From positions 1 to 48,155 of the forward strand of contig JAAVZE010000099.1 in assembly GCA_022791495.1 (NCBI GenBank): DNA of 48,155 nt, written 5' to 3'. Below the pieces are notes generated by a model that did not search any database, had not been told where the DNA came from, and saw nothing but the letters and a program-made list of their open reading frames with translations. The position numbers and the translations under genes are program-made. Shown piece by piece: positions 44,121 through 48,155 of the stretch (the first letter of the stretch is position 1; each line of letters starts with the position of its first letter). The DNA is from Eubacterium sp. (GTDB lineage Bacteria; Bacillota; Clostridia; Lachnospirales; Lachnospiraceae).

Positions 44121-44526
44121 TTGAAGAAAACTTTTAACTCTATGAGAGTGATACTTAGTCTTAGCTCGACGGCACCAATTTGAACCCTGTTTTTTACTGC
44201 GCTAGCAGCAAAATAGCGTTGTTGCTTTCATTCGATGATACCACCGCAGCCGTACTTTTTGTCGGCTGCGGTGGTGAGTATAGCGGCTTTTCAGAGAATA
44301 GCAGTGTTTCTGGCGGAGTAGTATCGGCTTCTTCTGTGAGTGGACAGGCAGTGTCAGACCCCGGCGGATATAGCAGATATACATACTGCAGCGACCAGAA
44401 TCTATATTATATCAAGGGTTGCTATTCTGAGGCTGCCAGGTGACCCCGGAGAATTTTTTGCAGCCTATGATCTGTGCGACAGGATGCCTAACAATTATGA
44501 TTCTTTTGAAGAAAACGGGAAGGGCT
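44121..44526 (+). pseudogene. Decayed lipoprotein gene
   Basis: Right after the peptidase stop, a TTG (44121) with AGGGTG upstream begins LKKTFNSMRVILSLS, a signal-peptide start. After 44167 comes an apparent 74-bp insertion (44168-44241) with a stop codon. Removing it rejoins the frame as SLSSTAAVLFVGCGGEYSG, a textbook lipobox with Cys. The frame runs to about 44430, where a shift moves the rest (PGEFFAAYDLCDRMPNNYDSF) into another frame ending at 44526. So there are at least two lesions. It was probably a small lipoprotein expressed with the peptidase; the family is not recognised. Confidence 0.6.
44168..44241. repeat. 74-bp insertion in the lipoprotein signal sequence
   Basis: The segment interrupts a lipoprotein signal peptide. 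It contains small inverted repeats (CGCTA/TAGCG around GCAGCAAAA). The left junction TCGACGGCACCA and the sequence near the right junction TCGATGATACCA match at 9 of 12 positions, suggesting an imperfect duplication at the site. It does not resemble the other two repeat families in the window. Confidence 0.4.
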
Positions 44527-44552
44527 GACTGTATTATATTTATAAAAAGATA

Positions 44553-44581
44553 TTGTATCTGACAGCCGATTGAGGTATGAT
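44553..44581 (+). promoter_or_regulatory. Candidate promoter of rlmD
   Basis: TTGTAT (44553-44558), a 17-bp spacer and TATGAT (44576-44581) lie about 45 bp before the rlmD start. The -35 match is poor. Confidence 0.3.
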
Positions 44582-44624
44582 AGATTCGTCGATATCGTGC
44601 AGAAGATTTGAAATGAGGCTAATT

Positions 44625-46397
44625 ATGGAGTTAAAGAAGAATCAGGAAATAACATTGAGAATAGATGATCTGGGTAATAACGGAGAGGGCATCGGCCATG
44701 TGGACGGCTATGCCCTTTTTGTCAAAGATGCGCTTCCTGGAGAAACCATTCGTGCTAAGGTTATGAAATGTAAGAAAAAGTACGGTTTTGCGAGAATGAT
44801 AGAGGTGCTAAAATGTTCGGGTTCCGGTCGTGTGGAGCCAAGATGTCCGGTGGCAAGGCAGTGTGGCGGCTGTACCCTGCAGCATCTTTCTTATGAAAAA
44901 CAGCTTGCCTACAAGGAGAAAAAAGTCAGGGACTGCCTGGTGAGGATCGGCGGCGTGGACGCAGACGAAGTGGAGTGGCTGCCGGTCATAGGTATGAAAA
45001 CACCATGGCATTACCGGAATAAGGCTCAATTTCCCGTCAGAATGCAGAAGGATGACAATGGTGTGCTCCGCCCGGTGGCGGGGTTCTATGCGGGGCGCAC
45101 TCACAGTATCATCCCGGTGACAGATTGTGCGATCCAGCATCCCTGCATGAAAGGGATTTTGGAAGCGGTGCTTTCCTGGATGCAGGAACAGCATGTGCCA
45201 GCCTATGATGAAGTCAGCCACAGAGGACTGATCCGCCATATTTATATCAGGCGCGCTTATATTACGGGTCAGATCATGGTATGTCTTGTCATAAACAGCC
45301 ACCGGATCAGTGAGGACCTGCAGAAAACTTTAATAGAAAAATTGAGTGGAATTCCAGGAATGACAGGCATTTTACTGAGTATAAACACCGATCAGACTAA
45401 TGTTATACTTGGGGAGAAAATGCTGCTTCTCTGGGGACAGGATTATATCGAGGACAGCATTGGTGGGATTCGTTACCACATTTCTCCCCAGTCCTTTTAT
45501 CAGGTCAACCCGGTCCAGACGGAAAAACTTTACCAGACCGCTCTGGAGTTTGCCGGTTTAACCGGAAAGGAAACGGTGTGGGATCTCTACTGTGGAATTG
45601 GAACGATATCTCTGTTTCTGGCTAAAAATGCAAAAAAGGTATACGGGGTGGAAATTGTTCCGGAGGCAGTTAAAAATGCCAGGGAGAATGCCCTCCTGAA
45701 CGGAATCCAAAATGTGGAGTTTTTCTGCGGCGCTGCTGAGGAAGTTGTCCCAAGGCTGGCGGAGGAGCTGGAGGGTATCCGAAAACTCTCGGCAGAAGAA
45801 GGAGATGAAAAAGCGAGTGAGACAGTAAAGGTGGCGAATCTGTCGGACGTGGTTGTGGTGGATCCGCCGAGGAAAGGCTGTGATGGTGTTCTGCTGGACA
45901 CCATCGTGAAGATGGCTCCGGAGAGAATCGTCTATGTGAGCTGTGATCCGGCGACGCTGGCAAGGGATGTAAAGCTGCTGGGGGAGAAAGGGTACGAGGT
46001 GAGGAAGGTTAGGGCGTGTGATATGTTTGGGCAGGGGGGGCACGTGGAGACGGTTGTACAGCTTTCCCACAAAAAACCCGACAGCGTAATCAACGTAAAA
46101 GTGGAGTTTGGCGAGGGTGAGGGTAAAGTGCCGCTTGATAATATCGCCAAGAGAGCCGCAGCGTATAAGCCCAAAGAGCGGGTTACATACAAGATGATTA
46201 AGGAGTACATAGAAGCGAAGTATGGCTTCAAGGTACATACCGCATATATCGCAGAGGTAAAGAGGGAGTTAGGATTGCCGATGTATGATGCTCCTAATGC
46301 GGTAGAGGAATTGAAACAGCCGAGGAAACATCCGACAGCGGAGAAAGTAGAAGCAATTAAAGATGCGTTGAAGTATTTTAAGATATTGCGAGGTTAA
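44625..46397 (+). CDS. rlmD: 23S rRNA (uracil-5-)-methyltransferase RlmD-like with C-terminal extension
   Basis: 590 residues, about 120 longer than a normal RlmD. It methylates uracil C5 in 23S rRNA. An N-terminal TRAM domain (about 1-58), [4Fe-4S]-type cysteines (RCPVARQCGGC), the SAM motif DLYCGIGT, VVVDPPRKGCD and the catalytic Cys440 in YVSCDPATLARD are intact. The enzyme proper ends near VETVVQLSHK (about 485). A further 105 residues (VKVEFGEGEGKVPLDN; TYKMIKEYIEAKYGFKVHTA; a Lys-rich end) form a separate helical domain of unknown role. The ATG at 44625 follows GAGG. The next gene's ribosome binding site lies in its last codons. Confidence 0.88.
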   Translation: MELKKNQEITLRIDDLGNNGEGIGHVDGYALFVKDALPGETIRAKVMKCKKKYGFARMIEVLKCSGSGRVEPRCPVARQCGGCTLQHLSYEKQLAYKEKKVRDCLVRIGGVDADEVEWLPVIGMKTPWHYRNKAQFPVRMQKDDNGVLRPVAGFYAGRTHSIIPVTDCAIQHPCMKGILEAVLSWMQEQHVPAYDEVSHRGLIRHIYIRRAYITGQIMVCLVINSHRISEDLQKTLIEKLSGIPGMTGILLSINTDQTNVILGEKMLLLWGQDYIEDSIGGIRYHISPQSFYQVNPVQTEKLYQTALEFAGLTGKETVWDLYCGIGTISLFLAKNAKKVYGVEIVPEAVKNARENALLNGIQNVEFFCGAAEEVVPRLAEELEGIRKLSAEEGDEKASETVKVANLSDVVVVDPPRKGCDGVLLDTIVKMAPERIVYVSCDPATLARDVKLLGEKGYEVRKVRACDMFGQGGHVETVVQLSHKKPDSVINVKVEFGEGEGKVPLDNIAKRAAAYKPKERVTYKMIKEYIEAKYGFKVHTAYIAEVKRELGLPMYDAPNAVEELKQPRKHPTAEKVEAIKDALKYFKILRG

Positions 46398-46400
46398 AAT

Positions 46401-47153
46401 ATGGAAAGTTTTGCAGAAATGAAAGATATAGTCCAATTCATTTTACGGACAGATGAAATAGAGCGCGATGGGAGTAATGGTTCGGATATAAATATTCCTA
46501 TATATGATATTTCATCTGAAGAATTTTTAGAATTTGCGGAAAATGCAATTGCATCTGAAACAAAAGAAGGAATTGTAAATGCTGTTTCAAATCTAAAAAG
46601 AGCATTAGATTGTGAAATGGATATGTTTTTTGAGAGCATAAATCTAAAAAGAATTTTTGATAAGAAAAATTTGAAGTTTGAAAAGAAAACTCAATTTTTA
46701 GCTAATATAGGGTTGTTTCCAATCCAGACAATTAACAAATTAAACTTTATGAGAAATAAGCTGGAACATGAATATAAAACTCCAGAGATACATGATTTAT
46801 ATACATATTATGAACTGGTATGGAGTGTTATAAAAATATTGGATTTATATCTTGAATTGTTATATATAAATGGGGAGATTAATTTAGTACTTTATATCGA
46901 AAATACTGAGCATCATTTTACGATGAAACATGATATAAAAGAGTGTGCATTTGAATTTCAAATAATAGATTGGACTAAAGGAAAAGAGAGGGAACAGAAA
47001 ACGTTAAATGCAAGTTTGAAAAATCAAGAGGATGTAGATAATTTTGTTATGGCATTTAATATATATTTGTTATCTATTCAATACTTTGATTACGGAAATC
47101 TTAATTTATACAAGAAAAAATTAAGGAGGCTGATAGAAACAGAAAGAGTATAG
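46401..47153 (+). CDS. HEPN-like protein of unknown function
   Basis: 250 residues, visibly AT-rich compared with the genes before it. The central helical part contains FMRNKLEHEYKTPEIHDLY. Within it, R-x4-H (RNKLEH) fits the RNase motif of HEPN domains, and the following helices (YTYYELVWSVIKILDLYLELLY) fit that fold. The N-terminal 60 residues and the beta-rich C-terminal part (about 160-215) are not recognised. The start is 3 bp after the rlmD stop, with GAGG inside rlmD's last codons, so translation is coupled. A DUF1016 nuclease gene follows after 45 bp. HEPN proteins often act in defence or toxin systems; here that is inference. Confidence 0.5.
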   Translation: MESFAEMKDIVQFILRTDEIERDGSNGSDINIPIYDISSEEFLEFAENAIASETKEGIVNAVSNLKRALDCEMDMFFESINLKRIFDKKNLKFEKKTQFLANIGLFPIQTINKLNFMRNKLEHEYKTPEIHDLYTYYELVWSVIKILDLYLELLYINGEINLVLYIENTEHHFTMKHDIKECAFEFQIIDWTKGKEREQKTLNASLKNQEDVDNFVMAFNIYLLSIQYFDYGNLNLYKKKLRRLIETERV

Positions 47154-47198
47154 ATGTCTGCAATGCAAAGAATTATATAGCCAAATGGGAGATGCTAA

Positions 47199-48155
47199 AT
47201 GAATGAGAAATTTTATAATGAAATTAAAAGTATATTGAATATAGCAAGAAGTAAGGTCTATAAAACAGCCAATTTTGCAATGGTTGAAGCCTACTGGAAT
47301 ATAGGAAAATCAATTATTGAAGAACAAGGCGGTAATGAAAAGGCGGAGTATGGGATAGGTTTATTAAAAGAATTATCAAAGCAAATGACGAAAGACTTTG
47401 GAAAAGGTTTCACAGTGACCAATTTAAAATATATGAGGCAGTTTTATTTGACGTTTCCAAATGGTCACTCATTGCGTGACGAATTGAGTTGGACTCATTA
47501 TAGACTTTTAATTAAAGTGGAAAATGATAAAGCACGGGAATTTTATATGAAGGAAGCTGTAAAATCACAATGGAGTACTAGACAGCTTGAGAGGCAGATA
47601 AATTCATTTTTTTATGAAAGGTTATTATCTAGTAAAAATAAAAAGCAAGTTGCAGAGGAAATAGAAACATTAGAGCCAGCGAAGAAACCAGAAGATGTTA
47701 TCCGCGACCCATATGTGTTGGAATTTCTTGGATTAGCACCTAATGATGATTTTTATGAAAGTGATTTAGAACAAGCATTAATTACGCATTTGCAGAAATT
47801 CCTTTTGGAACTTGGAAGAGGTTTTTCCTTTGTTGCTAGACAGAAGAGAATCACTTTTGATGGACGACACTTTAGAATTGACCTTGTATTTTATAATTAT
47901 ATTTTGAAATGCTTTGTATTGATTGATTTAAAGGTTGGAGATTTAACACATCAAGATTTAGGGCAAATGCAGATGTATGTCCACTATTATGAAAGAGAGT
48001 TGATGTATGAGGGCGATAATCCACCGATAGGTATTGTTTTGTGTGCTGATAAGAGCGAGTCTATTGTTAAATTTACGTTGCCAGAAAACGAAACGCAAAT
48101 TTTTGCTTCAAAGTATAAACTGTATCTACCGAGTGAGGAAGAATTATTGAGAGAA
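47199..48155 (+). CDS. DUF1016 (YhcG-like) PDDEXK nuclease, 3' end outside window
   Basis: 319 codons, open to the last base of the window. The N-terminal DUF1016_N region (about 1-150) has YWNIGKSIIEEQ, MRQFYLTFP, SWTHYRLLIKVE and WSTRQLERQINSFFYERLL. The C-terminal DUF1016/PDDEXK region (about 165-319) has DPYVLEFLGL, FVARQKRITFDGRHFRIDLVFY and VLIDLKVG, giving Asp and DxK of the nuclease core. The family is frequently found beside restriction-modification and other defence genes; its substrate is not settled. GGGAG lies 7 bases before the ATG. The gene is AT-rich and looks laterally acquired with its upstream partner. About 20-40 residues are probably missing at the end. Confidence 0.85.
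   Translation, partial: MNEKFYNEIKSILNIARSKVYKTANFAMVEAYWNIGKSIIEEQGGNEKAEYGIGLLKELSKQMTKDFGKGFTVTNLKYMRQFYLTFPNGHSLRDELSWTHYRLLIKVENDKAREFYMKEAVKSQWSTRQLERQINSFFYERLLSSKNKKQVAEEIETLEPAKKPEDVIRDPYVLEFLGLAPNDDFYESDLEQALITHLQKFLLELGRGFSFVARQKRITFDGRHFRIDLVFYNYILKCFVLIDLKVGDLTHQDLGQMQMYVHYYERELMYEGDNPPIGIVLCADKSESIVKFTLPENETQIFASKYKLYLPSEEELLRE

Noticed and set aside
44180-44210. tRNA T-arm-like sequence in the 74-bp insertion
   Set aside because: The minus strand reads GGGTTCAAATT but no cloverleaf can be folded around it.

Overview
The window looks like chromosomal DNA of a motile, anaerobic, low-to-mid GC Firmicute, most likely a Lachnospiraceae-type clostridium. The reasons are the protein families (group B-like [FeFe] hydrogenase, CheX, VanW-type secreted protein, DUF4080 radical SAM protein, M26-type metallopeptidase, LRR/Fn3/Big2 surface proteins), strong AGGAGG-type ribosome binding sites, frequent GTG/TTG starts, and tight operons. 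I cannot name a species from the sequence alone. I see no rRNA, tRNA, CRISPR array or intact insertion sequence.

Layout. 1-10.4 kb: pth, a palindromic repeat element, then an apparent five-gene operon mfd - foldase-like lipoprotein - malQ - PAS/GGDEF/EAL protein - receiver-like/PAS/GGDEF protein, closed by a terminator. 10.5-12.3 kb: a frameshifted remnant and a secreted LRR protein. 12.3-15.5 kb: a copper island. A consensus promoter has a perfect CsoR palindrome filling its 17-bp spacer, followed by csoR and a copA whose C-terminus is a fused CopZ-like domain with its own internal ribosome binding site. 15.5-20.4 kb: a Big2 protein (minus strand), a two-component system and an [FeFe] hydrogenase. 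20.4-21.9 kb: an AT-rich patch with a DHFR-like gene and three gene fragments. 21.9-30.8 kb: an O-antigen-ligase-like membrane protein, a radical SAM protein, a TPR-like protein, a 36-residue membrane protein, a VanW protein, and a coupled AIR-synthase-like/Lrp/aminotransferase trio. 30.8-33.8 kb: cheX, trmL and a chemoreceptor. 33.8-38.2 kb (minus strand): mutS2 followed by a response regulator and histidine kinase. 38.3-44.6 kb: secreted Fn3 protein, HD-domain (YhaM-like) nuclease, a large M26-type zinc peptidase and a decayed lipoprotein gene. 44.6-48.2 kb: rlmD with a C-terminal extension, then two AT-rich genes that look like accessory defence or toxin-type functions: a HEPN-like protein and a DUF1016 (PDDEXK) nuclease cut by the window end.

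The observations I rate highest are: (1) a structured palindromic element apparently inserted in frame at the start of mutS2, duplicating its ribosome binding site and GTG start so that two N-termini are possible; (2) the gene-within-gene arrangement at the 3' end of copA; (3) the HEPN-like plus DUF1016 pair coupled to an extended rlmD; (4) at least two families of small palindromic repeats in intergenic or start regions, one of them overlapping the hydrogenase promoter. All functions are inferred from reading the sequence; no database search was run.
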